NCBI RefSeq assembly: GCF_030409315.1
Contig: NZ_JAUFPS010000032.1
Location: 62,728 to 126,727 of the forward strand
Source of the DNA: Mucilaginibacter flavus
GTDB taxonomy: Bacteria; Bacteroidota; Bacteroidia; Sphingobacteriales; Sphingobacteriaceae
Direction of reading: 5' to 3'
DNA: 64,000 bases
Shown here: one piece after another, positions 8,320-16,523 of the stretch
How the letters are laid out: every line of letters starts with the position of its first letter
Position numbering within the stretch: position 1 is the stretch's first letter
Position numbers and translations under genes: made by a program
Notes under the pieces: model-generated
What the model was told of the DNA's origin: nothing
The model's input: the letters and a program-made list of their open reading frames with translations, nothing else
Databases searched by the model: none

Positions 8320-8685
8320 ATGAAAAAAATACACTATTTAATTGCCATGGCAGGGATAATGCTATTGGCAACCGCGTGTCGTTTTGGAGGCAGACACACC
8401 ACCATTATTGAAAACCGCGATGGTAACACCGTAAAAATTGAATATCGCGGCCAGGTTTACTTTACCGAAGACGGTACAGCCATTAAATTCATCACCCCGC
8501 ATGGCTCTGTAAAATACAGCCATAATGACGACGACCTGGTTGCCGAAAACGAAAATGGCCGTATTACTTATGAAATTAATGGCGGCGGTAAACAAACCCA
8601 GCTTGATGAAGGAGCCAAAGCCTTTTTAGCAAGCGCCGTAAAGGAAATGATCAGGAGAGGACATAATGCTGATGGGGGAAGATGA
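8320..8685 (+). CDS. Small hypothetical lipoprotein
   Basis: A 121-residue protein with an SPII signal (MKKIHYLIAMAGIMLLATAC; lipidated Cys at 20). The mature part is small, rich in charged and beta-forming residues (HTTIIENRDGNTVKIEYRGQ), with an Asn/Gly-rich hinge and a basic C-terminus. No known domain is recognised. It has its own promoter with a palindrome, suggesting regulated, possibly stress-related expression. The stop codon overlaps the left arm of an inverted repeat that may serve as terminator. Confidence 0.72.
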   Translation: MKKIHYLIAMAGIMLLATACRFGGRHTTIIENRDGNTVKIEYRGQVYFTEDGTAIKFITPHGSVKYSHNDDDLVAENENGRITYEINGGGKQTQLDEGAKAFLASAVKEMIRRGHNADGGR

Positions 8686-8780
8686 TTTGGGAATTTGAAG
8701 ATTTGAAGCGGTGGCCAATTTAAGCAATATTAAAGATTATGCTTATCGGGTCAATTTTCAAATCTTCAAATTCTCAAATC
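8684..8780. repeat. Inverted repeat (24-bp arms) after the lipoprotein gene
   Basis: The arm at 8684-8707 (GATTTGGGAATTTGAAGATT...) matches the reverse complement of 8757-8780 at 23 of 24 positions. The arm unit itself is built of AATTTGAAG-like steps. It begins on the stop codon of the lipoprotein gene and can fold as a large hairpin. The reading frame at 8711-8905 inside this area is not considered a gene. Confidence 0.7.
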
Positions 8781-9064
8781 GTCAAATTGGAATTGTTTTC
8801 AGTGTACAAAATACACATTTGTGCTTTAGCGTATCAAAAGCTTTTTTAATTGTTGGTTTATCAATTGTAACTTATTGGTTATTAAAGATATTTGTAGATT
8901 TTTGATTGCTATTAAAGCGTATCATTTGATCAATAAACGGCTACAAATCAATTATTTATAGCTGTTGTTATTTGCTTTATTCAATTTAACTCTCTTAATT
9001 TGGATTCCCGGAATCGCTTTCCTGATTGGCGATTTGTAAACCGGTAAACCAATTAAGTTAAACC
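8781..9064. other. Intergenic region upstream of GH30
   Basis: Mostly A/T-rich sequence with no supported gene. It must contain the GH30 promoter, but no TAnnTTTG box with a good -33 partner stands out. A CGGAATCGCTTTCCTG stretch near 9008-9024 shows only weak symmetry. Confidence 0.4.
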
Positions 9065-10525
9065 ATGAATAAAAAAGCATTGTTTGCCTGTTTTTTAGCA
9101 GGTGGTTTATTGCAGTCGCCACTGGTTAAGGCCCAGGTAAAGGCTCCTTTTTCAACTCAAAATAAAAAAGTAAAAGTTATAGTATCAGATAACGAACCAG
9201 GCATGCGGTTTAAAAATACCGAAACCCTGAAGTTTGAAGATAGTCCTCAACCCGGCGAAACCGAAGTATCGGTATTTGTTGATCCGGCAAAAACATTCCA
9301 AACCATGTTAGGCGTAGGTGGCGCTTTAACGGATGCATCGGCCGAAACTTTTTACAAACTGCCAAAGGACAAGCAAAAAGAACTGCTAACGGCCTACTAC
9401 GATAAGGATAAAGGAATTGGCTATACCATGGCCCGCACTAATATTCAAAGCTGCGATTTTTCGAGCGATAGCTATAGTTATATCAAGGAAGGCGATGCAT
9501 CGCTGAAATCTTTTAACATTAGCCATGATAGAGCTTATCGTATCCCTTTCATCAAAGCTGCTATGGCTGCTGCCGGTGGCAAACTTACCTTGTTTGCATC
9601 GCCATGGAGCCCGCCCGCGTTTATGAAGGATAACAACAGTGTATTGCATGGTGGCAAACTGCTGCCAAAATACTACCAAAGCTGGGCCAATTTTTATGGT
9701 AAGTTTATAAGGGCTTATGAAAACGAAGGTATCCCGGTTTGGGGCTTATCGGTACAAAACGAGCCTATGGCTTCGCAAAGCTGGGAGTCATGTAAATACA
9801 CTGCCGAAGAGCAACGCGATTTTGTAAAGAACTTTTTAGGTCCAACACTGGCTAAACAAGGCCTAAGCAGCAAAAAACTGATTGTTTGGGACCATAACCG
9901 CGATTTGTTATATCAGCAAGCCAGCACTATTTTAGAAGATCCCGCCGCTGCCAAATACGTTTGGGGCGTAGGTTTCCACTGGTATGAAACATGGACGGGT
10001 GCCGGCCAACAATTTGAAGCTTTAAGGCGTACGCACGAGGCTTTCCCTAATAAAAACCTAATTTTCACCGAAGGTTGTATTGAAAAGTTTGATTTTGCCA
10101 AGATCAATGATTGGTCCTTAGGCGAGCGCTATGGTTTATCAATGATCAACGATTTTAATGCCGGTACAGTAGCCTGGACAGATTGGAACATCCTGCTTGA
10201 TGAAAAAGGCGGACCTAACCACGTAGGTAACTTTTGCTTTGCCCCGGTACACGCCGATTTACGCGATGGCAGCTTAATTTATACCAGCTCTTACTATTAT
10301 TTAGGTCATTTTAGCAAATATATTCAGCCCGGAGCTAAACGTATTGCAGCGGTTGCCAGCAGAGATAAATTGCTAACGGTTGCCTACCTAAACCCCAATG
10401 GCAAATTAGCCGTAATAGTGATGAATAAAACCGACGAAAAAATTGAATACAGTTTATGGATAAAAGGGAAAGCTGCCAAAACAACCAGCTTGCCTCACTC
10501 TATAGCTACCCTTGTGGTAGAATAA
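9065..10525 (+). CDS. Secreted glycoside hydrolase family 30
   Basis: A 486-residue enzyme with a signal peptide ending near residue 23 (LVKAQ). It shows GH30 hallmarks: GVGGALTDASAETF near 83-96, the acid/base Glu233 in SVQNEP, and the nucleophile Glu336 in IFTEGC. After the (beta/alpha)8 barrel, a C-terminal beta domain carries the family end motif (NPNGKLAVIVMNKTDEK). GH30 clan A members of this type cleave beta-glucosidic links, for example glucosylceramide or beta-1,6-glucan; the exact substrate is not decided by sequence. The gene is monocistronic, with a terminator right after. Confidence 0.92.
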   Translation: MNKKALFACFLAGGLLQSPLVKAQVKAPFSTQNKKVKVIVSDNEPGMRFKNTETLKFEDSPQPGETEVSVFVDPAKTFQTMLGVGGALTDASAETFYKLPKDKQKELLTAYYDKDKGIGYTMARTNIQSCDFSSDSYSYIKEGDASLKSFNISHDRAYRIPFIKAAMAAAGGKLTLFASPWSPPAFMKDNNSVLHGGKLLPKYYQSWANFYGKFIRAYENEGIPVWGLSVQNEPMASQSWESCKYTAEEQRDFVKNFLGPTLAKQGLSSKKLIVWDHNRDLLYQQASTILEDPAAAKYVWGVGFHWYETWTGAGQQFEALRRTHEAFPNKNLIFTEGCIEKFDFAKINDWSLGERYGLSMINDFNAGTVAWTDWNILLDEKGGPNHVGNFCFAPVHADLRDGSLIYTSSYYYLGHFSKYIQPGAKRIAAVASRDKLLTVAYLNPNGKLAVIVMNKTDEKIEYSLWIKGKAAKTTSLPHSIATLVVE

Positions 10526-10558
10526 AGATCTTTTTATAATCAACTAAATCTCAGATGT

Positions 10559-10595
10559 ATGGTGGATCATTTATGGTCCACCATTATCATTTTTA
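10559..10595 (+). terminator. Terminator of GH30
   Basis: ATGGTGGA (10559-10566) pairs with TCCACCAT (10577-10584). It is followed by an A/T-rich stretch with TTTTT at 10590-10594. It sits 34 bp after the GH30 stop. Confidence 0.7.
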
Positions 10596-10653
10596 GGGGA
10601 TAGCACAGAAGAAGAGCATGGGCCTGTGCGATTCCTTCCTTGGGGAAGGAGGC

Positions 10654-10806
10654 AATGTCATTAAGTTAAGGATTTACTGTTGGTTTTAATATCGAACACT
10701 GAATGTCCAATATCGAATAATAAAGTAAAACCCTTCGGTGTTGGACATTCGAAATTCATTATTCGATATTATTGCTAATTCCGTTTTTCCTTAACTTAAT
10801 GACATT
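10654..10806. repeat. MITE-like element, copy A, with 19-bp terminal inverted repeats
   Basis: The ends AATGTCATTAAGTTAAGGA (10654-10672) and its exact reverse complement (10788-10806) bound a 153-bp element. The core contains GAATGTCCAATATCGAATAA and its inverted partner. Two further copies of the core occur at 31565-31648 and 59461-59587, both in reverse orientation. No coding capacity. It lies between the GH30 terminator and the 3' end of purU. Confidence 0.85.
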
Positions 10807-10851
10807 GACCATTCCGTTGGGAGGGAATAGAAAAAGATATCTTTTGCAGAT

Positions 10852-11682
10852 CTAACTAAAAATAACCGTCTTATTCTTCGATACGAATACCCTATCCTCA
10901 AACACCAGTTTAAGGGCCTGCGCCAATACCGATGTTTCAACCTCCTGGCCGGCTTTAACCATATCTGTTACCGTGAATGAGTGATTTACGGGCACAATTT
11001 GCTGGGTAATGATGGGGCCTTCATCCAACTCGTTTGATACAAAGTGGGCGGTAGCGCCTATGAGTTTAACACCACGTTCAAAAGCTTTGCGGTAGGGGTT
11101 GGCACCAATAAAGGCCGGCAAAAACGAATGGTGGATATTTACAATGCGCATGGGATATTTGGATACAAAAGATGGTGGCACAATGCGCATGTATTTGGCC
11201 AGTACCACATAATCCGGCGAGTATTTGGCTACCGCGGCATCAATTTGCTGTTCAAATTCTTCTTTGCTTACACCCTCATGCGGAATGTGATAAAAAGGCA
11301 TATCAAAGCGCTCGCATACGTTTTGCAAAGTGGCATGGTTGCCAATTACGCATTGAACGGTTGCGCCAAGGGTTTTAAAAAAATTACGGATCAAGATATC
11401 GGCCAGGCAGTGGTATTCTTTAGTTACCAGTACTACAACCTTTTTTGCTGGATTGGGGTTTACAGCAACCATCGCGCCTTCGGGCAGTAGTCGTTTAAGT
11501 AGCTGCTCCAGCTTTGCATCTTCATGGTCATTGTCCTCAACCTGTACCCGCATAAAAAACAGGTTTTCGGTATGGTCCACATGCTCGCGCATGGATATAA
11601 TGTTGAGCTGTTGCTTTGCCAGTATGGCCGCTATATAGGCAACGAGGCCTACCTGGTCTTTACATTGGATAACAATAATCAT
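10852..11682 (-). CDS. purU: Formyltetrahydrofolate deformylase
   Basis: A 276-residue enzyme that hydrolyses 10-formyl-THF to formate and THF, balancing the one-carbon pool and supplying formate for purine synthesis. An N-terminal ACT-type domain (residues 1-75, CKDQVGLVAYIAAILAKQ) precedes a formyltransferase-fold catalytic domain. That domain has the triad region VNIHHSFLPAFIGANPY (Asn182, His184) and Asp220 in NELDEGPI. Length matches PurU. Related GART proteins lack the ACT domain, so the assignment is secure. Single gene, convergent with GH30. Confidence 0.93.
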   Translation of the reverse strand: MIIVIQCKDQVGLVAYIAAILAKQQLNIISMREHVDHTENLFFMRVQVEDNDHEDAKLEQLLKRLLPEGAMVAVNPNPAKKVVVLVTKEYHCLADILIRNFFKTLGATVQCVIGNHATLQNVCERFDMPFYHIPHEGVSKEEFEQQIDAAVAKYSPDYVVLAKYMRIVPPSFVSKYPMRIVNIHHSFLPAFIGANPYRKAFERGVKLIGATAHFVSNELDEGPIITQQIVPVNHSFTVTDMVKAGQEVETSVLAQALKLVFEDRVFVSKNKTVIFS

Positions 11683-11801
11683 ACGCTAATGATACAAAGA
11701 AAATTTATCCTTATTACGTACTAATTTAAAATTAAGTTTTTTTGTAAGGTGCTGTATCAAAGCATAAAATGACTGCGTAATGCTTTATATAACCTAAAAT
11801 C

Positions 11802-12218
11802 ATGCGATACTTTATACTGCTTTTTGTAGCGCTGGTACTTTGCAGCGTTAGTTCATGTAACAAAAATGGCTTGCCCGGGCCTTCGTCTACCCAAATAACC
11901 GGTAGCTGGCGCTGGGTAAAATCTGTTGGCGGCATTGGCGGCTTTACCCTTACGCCCAAAACCGAGGGTTTTAATCAAACTCTGGCGTTTGCATCCGATA
12001 GCACCTTTAAGTTATATAAAAATGATGCTGTACAGCTTTCGGGCAAGTTTTCTATAACCAGGAATTATAAATATACGCCTACACAGAATTTAGATCTGAT
12101 CAAGATTAACAACCAAACCGCTATGGCGTTTATAATTCGTAACGATACCTTATATCAGAATGATATATTTATTGCCGATGGTTTTAGTACAGTGTATGTA
12201 CGCGTAAAACCCGATTAA
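11802..12218 (+). CDS. Hypothetical lipoprotein, lipocalin-like size
   Basis: A 138-residue protein with an SPII signal (LVLCSVSSC; Cys19 lipidated). The mature part begins with GSWRWVKSVGG, followed by alternating beta-strand stretches (LAFASDSTFKLYKNDAVQLS, GKFSITRNYKYTPTQ). This pattern is common in small lipocalin-like or META-like Bacteroidota lipoproteins. The GSW(x)W start of the barrel supports this weakly. Divergent from purU with a 119-bp gap. Function unknown. Confidence 0.7.
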   Translation: MRYFILLFVALVLCSVSSCNKNGLPGPSSTQITGSWRWVKSVGGIGGFTLTPKTEGFNQTLAFASDSTFKLYKNDAVQLSGKFSITRNYKYTPTQNLDLIKINNQTAMAFIIRNDTLYQNDIFIADGFSTVYVRVKPD

Positions 12219-12227
12219 AAGTACCAA

Positions 12228-12344
12228 AAAGTCATCCCGTATGCCAGGCGGCATCAAACGCGGGTCCCACATGCAAGACTCATGATAGGCAGATGCCTTG
12301 CAAGTGGGAGGCTGGTTTGCCTTCGGGTAAATCAGCATGACTTT
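12228..12344. repeat. Palindromic intergenic repeat (AAAGTCAT family)
   Basis: The element begins AAAGTCAT (12228-12235) and ends ATGACTTT (12337-12344). An inner pair at 12265-12277 and 12298-12310 (TCCCACATGCAAG and CTTGCAAGTGGGA) matches at 12 of 13 positions. Its right end, read in reverse, shares AAAGTCATGCTGATTTA with the repeat at 28864. It lies between the convergent lipoprotein and cupin genes. Confidence 0.7.
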
Positions 12345-12350
12345 AATTCG

Positions 12351-12713
12351 TCACGCTTCGTCTGGTATAAAATTGATGGACTGAGCTTCATCAAACACCA
12401 CATAAACCCTGCGCCAGGGCTGATCGTCAATTAATTTCCATTGATGGGCAGTGCCGGTGGTATCGGTAGCTATGAGTATTTCGCCGGGGCGTAAAATAAA
12501 GGTTTCGCCGGTACGGGTTTCAAATTCCAATGTGCCCGATAGGGTGATCACATACTGATCGGCCGGGGCATTGTGCCAGTCGTAAAAAGAATGCGGCGGC
12601 GATTCCTGGAACCTGATGCTGCTGGCCTGGTTAAATAAACCTTCGGCAACAGTGCCGGTTTGTACGTGGGAGTGGCCATCCTGGCCGGTATATAGTTTAT
12701 AAGCTTTTATCAT
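12351..12713 (-). CDS. Cupin domain protein
   Basis: A 120-residue single-domain cupin if started at ATG 12711-12713 (MIKAYKLYTG). The frame is open upstream to 12830, but that part is basic and atypical. Cupin motifs: PHSFYDWHNAPADQYVITLSG (motif 1 region) and RPGEILIATDTTGTAHQW (motif 2, Asp and His as metal ligands). Similar small proteins store or sense small ligands, or act as oxygenases. Divergent from tspO across 125 bp. The metal site is partly unusual because motif 1 has only His-Asn where His-x-His is common. Confidence 0.75.
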   Translation of the reverse strand: MIKAYKLYTGQDGHSHVQTGTVAEGLFNQASSIRFQESPPHSFYDWHNAPADQYVITLSGTLEFETRTGETFILRPGEILIATDTTGTAHQWKLIDDQPWRRVYVVFDEAQSINFIPDEA

Positions 12714-12838
12714 GTTGTTTTGCCTTGCAGGCATGGCTGCTAAGCTAAGGTATTTATGATTTTTAATGATAACCACAGCATAACGCAATTGTAAATATTT
12801 AGCAAACTTATTGGTGCTTTGATGGTTCAATCAACATC

Positions 12839-13333
12839 ATGATCCCTGCCGTATCCAGAAAATTTCAGTTCTTTCCGTTTCTCATAAGTCTGTTGATAAC
12901 GCTGGCCATTGGTTTTGTGGCCTCGGTAGTTACCCGGCCCGAGATTGCCGGCTGGTACAGTACTTTAAAAAAGCCTGTATTTAATCCGCCTCCACAGGTT
13001 TTTCCATTGGTATGGTCGGTTATTTATGTGATGATTGCTACCTCCGCTTACCTGGTTTGGAAACATCGCAGCCGCAAGCCCGCCTATATAATTGCCCGGT
13101 CTGTTTATATTACACAACTGGCGCTTAATTTTTCATGGTCGATAGTGTTTTTTGGCTTACATCAAATACTGCTGGCCTTAATTGTAATTGGTTTATTGTG
13201 GATCAGTATTCTTTTTAATATCAATTGGTTTAGCAAATACAACAAAGTTGCCGGCTATCTGCTTTGGCCTTATTTACTTTGGGTAACGTTTGCCGGGGTG
13301 CTTAACCTGGCTATTTATTTACTGAATAAGTAG
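12839..13333 (+). CDS. tspO: TspO/MBR family tryptophan-rich sensory protein
   Basis: A 164-residue membrane protein with five helices, as in TspO/translocator protein. Signature: GWYSTLKKPVFNPPPQVFPLVWSVIY at about residues 38-63, and the Trp-rich loops LNFSWSIVFFG and LLWPYLLWVTFAG. TspO binds porphyrins and steroids and is linked to stress and tetrapyrrole handling. The ATG at 12839 sits after a typical A/T-rich leader. Confidence 0.9.
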   Translation: MIPAVSRKFQFFPFLISLLITLAIGFVASVVTRPEIAGWYSTLKKPVFNPPPQVFPLVWSVIYVMIATSAYLVWKHRSRKPAYIIARSVYITQLALNFSWSIVFFGLHQILLALIVIGLLWISILFNINWFSKYNKVAGYLLWPYLLWVTFAGVLNLAIYLLNK

Positions 13334-13384
13334 TTTAAAAAACACTATTTTTATTGCGCACATTTATTGATTGTTCTACAAAAA

Positions 13385-13918
13385 ATGAAAAAGCTACTCC
13401 TTATATTCTGCCTGCTTGCAACGGCACATAGTTTTGTTTTTGCCGATGCAATAGCCATTAATCATTTTGTAGTAAAAGAAAACCCCTTTGGTACCGACCA
13501 GGTAGCCATTGTAGCAACAGATTCGGCGGGCGTAACACAGGAAAATGTGAACGGTAACTTCACCTTTGTAATGAACGGTTTCGAAAATCAGCTCAAGTTT
13601 GAAAAAGGAGTAGCCTTTTATCGCCAAAAAATAAACCGGTCTACCTTTTTATATGCCAAGCACATGAACGAAACCGGCACTCACGCCAATCTGTACTATA
13701 TTTATAAGCACGATAGTAAACTAAGCCCATGGCATATCAGTTGGGTGCTGTTGGTAGCCATCCCCTTGGTATTAGTGTTACTGGCTTACATGTTTAAGCG
13801 GTTTATCATTATCGCGGTAATTATCTTCCTTATATTCCTCTATTTTAACTACCACAACAACCTAAGTATCCCAACATTTTTTGAAAGTATCATTGATGGC
13901 TTGAAGAATATGCTATAG
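13385..13918 (+). CDS. Hypothetical exported membrane protein
   Basis: A 177-residue protein starting at ATG 13385 (an in-frame TTG at 13367 is less likely). An N-terminal signal (MKKLLLIFCLLATAHSFVFA) leads into a periplasmic beta-rich domain of about 100 residues. Two close hydrophobic segments follow (ISWVLLVAIPLVLVLLAYMF, then FIIIAVIIFLIFLYF) and a short C-terminal tail. No recognised family. It follows tspO by 51 bp and may be co-transcribed. Function unknown. Confidence 0.65.
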   Translation: MKKLLLIFCLLATAHSFVFADAIAINHFVVKENPFGTDQVAIVATDSAGVTQENVNGNFTFVMNGFENQLKFEKGVAFYRQKINRSTFLYAKHMNETGTHANLYYIYKHDSKLSPWHISWVLLVAIPLVLVLLAYMFKRFIIIAVIIFLIFLYFNYHNNLSIPTFFESIIDGLKNML

Positions 13919-14040
13919 TAGGAGCAAGGATTATTGGACTTTTAGACTTTAGGACTATTAGATTTTAGGACTATTGGACTTTTAGACAAAGGAGTAAGGA
14001 CTTTAGGATAAAAGAGCAAGGACTTTTGGATAAAAGATTA
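13919..14040. repeat. GGACTTTTGGA-type degenerate repeat, locus 1
   Basis: A run of degenerate 9-12 nt steps such as GGACTTTTAGAC, AGGACTATTAGA and GGACTTTTGGAT follows the stop of the upstream gene. Similar runs occur at 20020-20161, 39176-39257 and 42433-42546. It is non-coding and is directly followed by an 8-bp tandem array. Confidence 0.7.
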
Positions 14041-14128
14041 TTAATTCAATAATTCAATAATTCAATAATTCAATAATTCAATAATTCAATAATTCAATAA
14101 TTCAATAATTCAATAATTCAATAATTCA
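14041..14128. repeat. Tandem array of an 8-bp unit (AATAATTC)
   Basis: Eleven near-perfect copies of AATAATTC run head to tail. The array lies between the convergent hypothetical membrane-protein gene and tamL. It resembles a variable-number tandem repeat; length variation between strains is likely. Confidence 0.85.
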
Positions 14129-14153
14129 AATCACTACTTCGCTAATTCACCAA

Positions 14154-16523
14154 TTAAAACGGTAGTCCTATGCCGAAATTCAGCTGGGCAAAGTTGTAGT
14201 TGTCGCCGGTGGTTTTTAGGTAATTGGTTTTGAAATCTCCGGTATGGAAAAGTTCGTTGCTGTGTTTAAACAGCACCCATTGGTCGGCACCATTAAATTG
14301 TGGATCTTTTAGCTTAAAGGCATAATCAAGTCTGAAAACGAAGAAGCTCAAATCAAACCTTAAACCTGTGCCTATACCTAAAGCTGTGGATTGGTATAGG
14401 TTGTTTAACCTGAACTCGCCGCCTGGGTTCTCGGCTTTTTTGCCTAATCGCCATATATTACCGGCATCCATAAAAACAGCTCCCTTCAATTTGGCCCCAA
14501 AAAAGTTATCTACCAGTTTGTAGCGGTACTCGGCATTGGCTACAATCTTTATCTCACCAAACTGATCTATGTACTTGTATTTGTTTCGTTGTACATCATC
14601 GGTGCCGTAATAGGTAGCCCTGTTAAACTGACCCGGACCAAGCGTGCGCGGTAACCAGGCGCGCATATCATTGGCGCCACCTGTATAAAAGTTCTTTTCA
14701 AATATCAGCGAGCTGCTGTTGCCATACGGCACACCTATGCCCGGGTTAATGCGGAATATAAATTGCCGCTCGCCGCCAAAAGAACGGTAAATACGCAAAT
14801 CCATATCGGTTTTGGTGTATTGCGAAAACGTATACCCAAACAACGTACGTTGGCCCAGCGTATCCCTTTTAGTATTGAAGCTATTGCTAAGCAGGCTCAG
14901 GAAATTGCCGCCTATGTCAAGGCTTCCCCTAAAATAAGTGAAGTTATCATAGGTGTTAAGTTCAATGGCATTATATTGAAAGGTGTACTGGCTACCTGTA
15001 GTAAACACGGTGCGGCCTATAAGGTAAACGTACGAGTACCGGTTATACTCGGGTTTAACCAGCGTATCCCTTGCTGCGGGGTCAATAGTACCTTTTGAAA
15101 ACTCAATGTTGATGGGGGTAATGGTATGCTGTTTTCGGGTAGTTTCCCAAAAATCGTAAGATATTGAGTTTACAAAGCTTTGGCGCGTAACCAGCCCCTT
15201 TTGATAAAATAACGAGTAGTTGGTTGAAAAGGTGGTATGTGGCACACCAAATTTTCCCTGCAACGGGAAATCAAACGGCGATAATATGCGCGGGAAAGTC
15301 AAGTTTGCACCAACCCTAAACTCCTGGTTTTGGATACCGTTGCTATTGGTGGTATTTGAGCCGTTATCAAATAAAATACTCCAGTTAACTTTAAACTCCA
15401 AAATGGCTGCTTGTTTAAACAGGTTGCGGTTGGTAAAGGTATTACCTATGTTGTACCCATAACGCCCGTTAGCAAACAGAAACTCACCCTCTACCCGGTC
15501 CGAGTAATGTTTAAGGGGGATAATATCTATTTTGGTATTGAGGCGATGTGTGCTATCGGGCAGTTTTTCATAAATAGGGTTGGGCACATTTCTGAAAACA
15601 TTTAACTCTGATAGGCGTGTGGTAGTAAGGGTTTGCATATCAATGTTATACAGTTTGCCCTTTTTTTGAAAGTTATAGTCTGTTACTACTCTCGGCACAA
15701 AACGGTGCGAAAAATCAACAAAACGGTATTGTGAATCAACTTTTAAAGTATCCTCCTTAGTCGCGGTTTTGCCGTTACTGGTAGAAATGGTAATTAGCGT
15801 ATTGTTGATAGTGTAAACAGGATGCTCAGTTTTGCCTGGCGGATTATCGATGGTCATTTTAACATCAACAACGCTGCTGTTGAAGGTAGAATCGTAGTTG
15901 AAGTTTACATATTGCCGGTAAAAATCAAAATAGCCGTTGCGTTTCATGAGCAGGTAAATCTCATCACGGTCATGTGCAAGGCTATCCATATCAAAACGAC
16001 CGCCCGGCTGTATGTGCGACATTTTGGTGCGGTTAGCCAGGTATATATCCCTTACCTTTTTATCGGGAATGCTATCTTCAAATTTGCGGATACGGAACAA
16101 TGGACCTTCTTCGGCAGTAAAAACAAGCTCGGCCCGGCGTTTTTTGATGATTACGGTATCGGTGATCTTTGCTTTTACGTAGCCCTTGCTTTGAATAAAC
16201 TTTTCCATCTGCCCGCGCGAATAATCAACCAGGCTGCTATCTAAAATAGCGGGTGCCTCGCCAATATTGCGTTTACCGTTGTTGCTAAACCAGTAATAAA
16301 ATTGCAGATTGAGTTTATTGTTGGGCTGCTGATCTTTATCTACATAATTTAAGGCGGCTTCACTAAACTGATCGTCAATGCCTTTGATGGTAATTTTGCG
16401 AACCAAGGCCTGGTCTTTTCTAATTCCGCGGGTAACGCTACAGCCCGACCCGATAATGAGCAGTAAAATACTTAATATTGTAAAGCGGTAACCAGCAGGT
16501 TTAGTATATGCTTTCAAAATCAC
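14154..16523 (-). CDS. tamL: TamL, BamA/TamA-family outer-membrane lipoprotein
   Basis: A 789-residue Omp85-superfamily protein with a lipoprotein signal (ILSILLLIIGSGC, Cys28). That feature separates Bacteroidota TamL from BamA. N-terminal POTRA domains (about residues 35-290) lead to a 16-strand beta-barrel. The C-terminal barrel has the Omp85 signatures (FYTGGANDMRAWLPRTLGPG as the RGF-like loop region, GAVFMDAGNIW late) and ends with Phe. TamL pairs with TamB to build or insert envelope proteins. The start is GTG at 16521-16523, overlapping the divergent RNA methyltransferase start by 16 bp. Confidence 0.87.
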   Translation of the reverse strand: MILKAYTKPAGYRFTILSILLLIIGSGCSVTRGIRKDQALVRKITIKGIDDQFSEAALNYVDKDQQPNNKLNLQFYYWFSNNGKRNIGEAPAILDSSLVDYSRGQMEKFIQSKGYVKAKITDTVIIKKRRAELVFTAEEGPLFRIRKFEDSIPDKKVRDIYLANRTKMSHIQPGGRFDMDSLAHDRDEIYLLMKRNGYFDFYRQYVNFNYDSTFNSSVVDVKMTIDNPPGKTEHPVYTINNTLITISTSNGKTATKEDTLKVDSQYRFVDFSHRFVPRVVTDYNFQKKGKLYNIDMQTLTTTRLSELNVFRNVPNPIYEKLPDSTHRLNTKIDIIPLKHYSDRVEGEFLFANGRYGYNIGNTFTNRNLFKQAAILEFKVNWSILFDNGSNTTNSNGIQNQEFRVGANLTFPRILSPFDFPLQGKFGVPHTTFSTNYSLFYQKGLVTRQSFVNSISYDFWETTRKQHTITPINIEFSKGTIDPAARDTLVKPEYNRYSYVYLIGRTVFTTGSQYTFQYNAIELNTYDNFTYFRGSLDIGGNFLSLLSNSFNTKRDTLGQRTLFGYTFSQYTKTDMDLRIYRSFGGERQFIFRINPGIGVPYGNSSSLIFEKNFYTGGANDMRAWLPRTLGPGQFNRATYYGTDDVQRNKYKYIDQFGEIKIVANAEYRYKLVDNFFGAKLKGAVFMDAGNIWRLGKKAENPGGEFRLNNLYQSTALGIGTGLRFDLSFFVFRLDYAFKLKDPQFNGADQWVLFKHSNELFHTGDFKTNYLKTTGDNYNFAQLNFGIGLPF

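Noticed and set aside
8711..8905. 64-aa frame after the lipoprotein gene
   Set aside because: It runs through an inverted repeat and A/T-rich DNA with no motif; treated as chance frame.
12714..12830. 39-residue N-terminal extension of the cupin gene
   Set aside because: Basic, low-quality sequence before a good ATG at 12711-12713; not typical of cupins.
14041..14128. Regular short repeats as a CRISPR array
   Set aside because: Units are 8 bp, contiguous and lack spacers; a simple tandem repeat.
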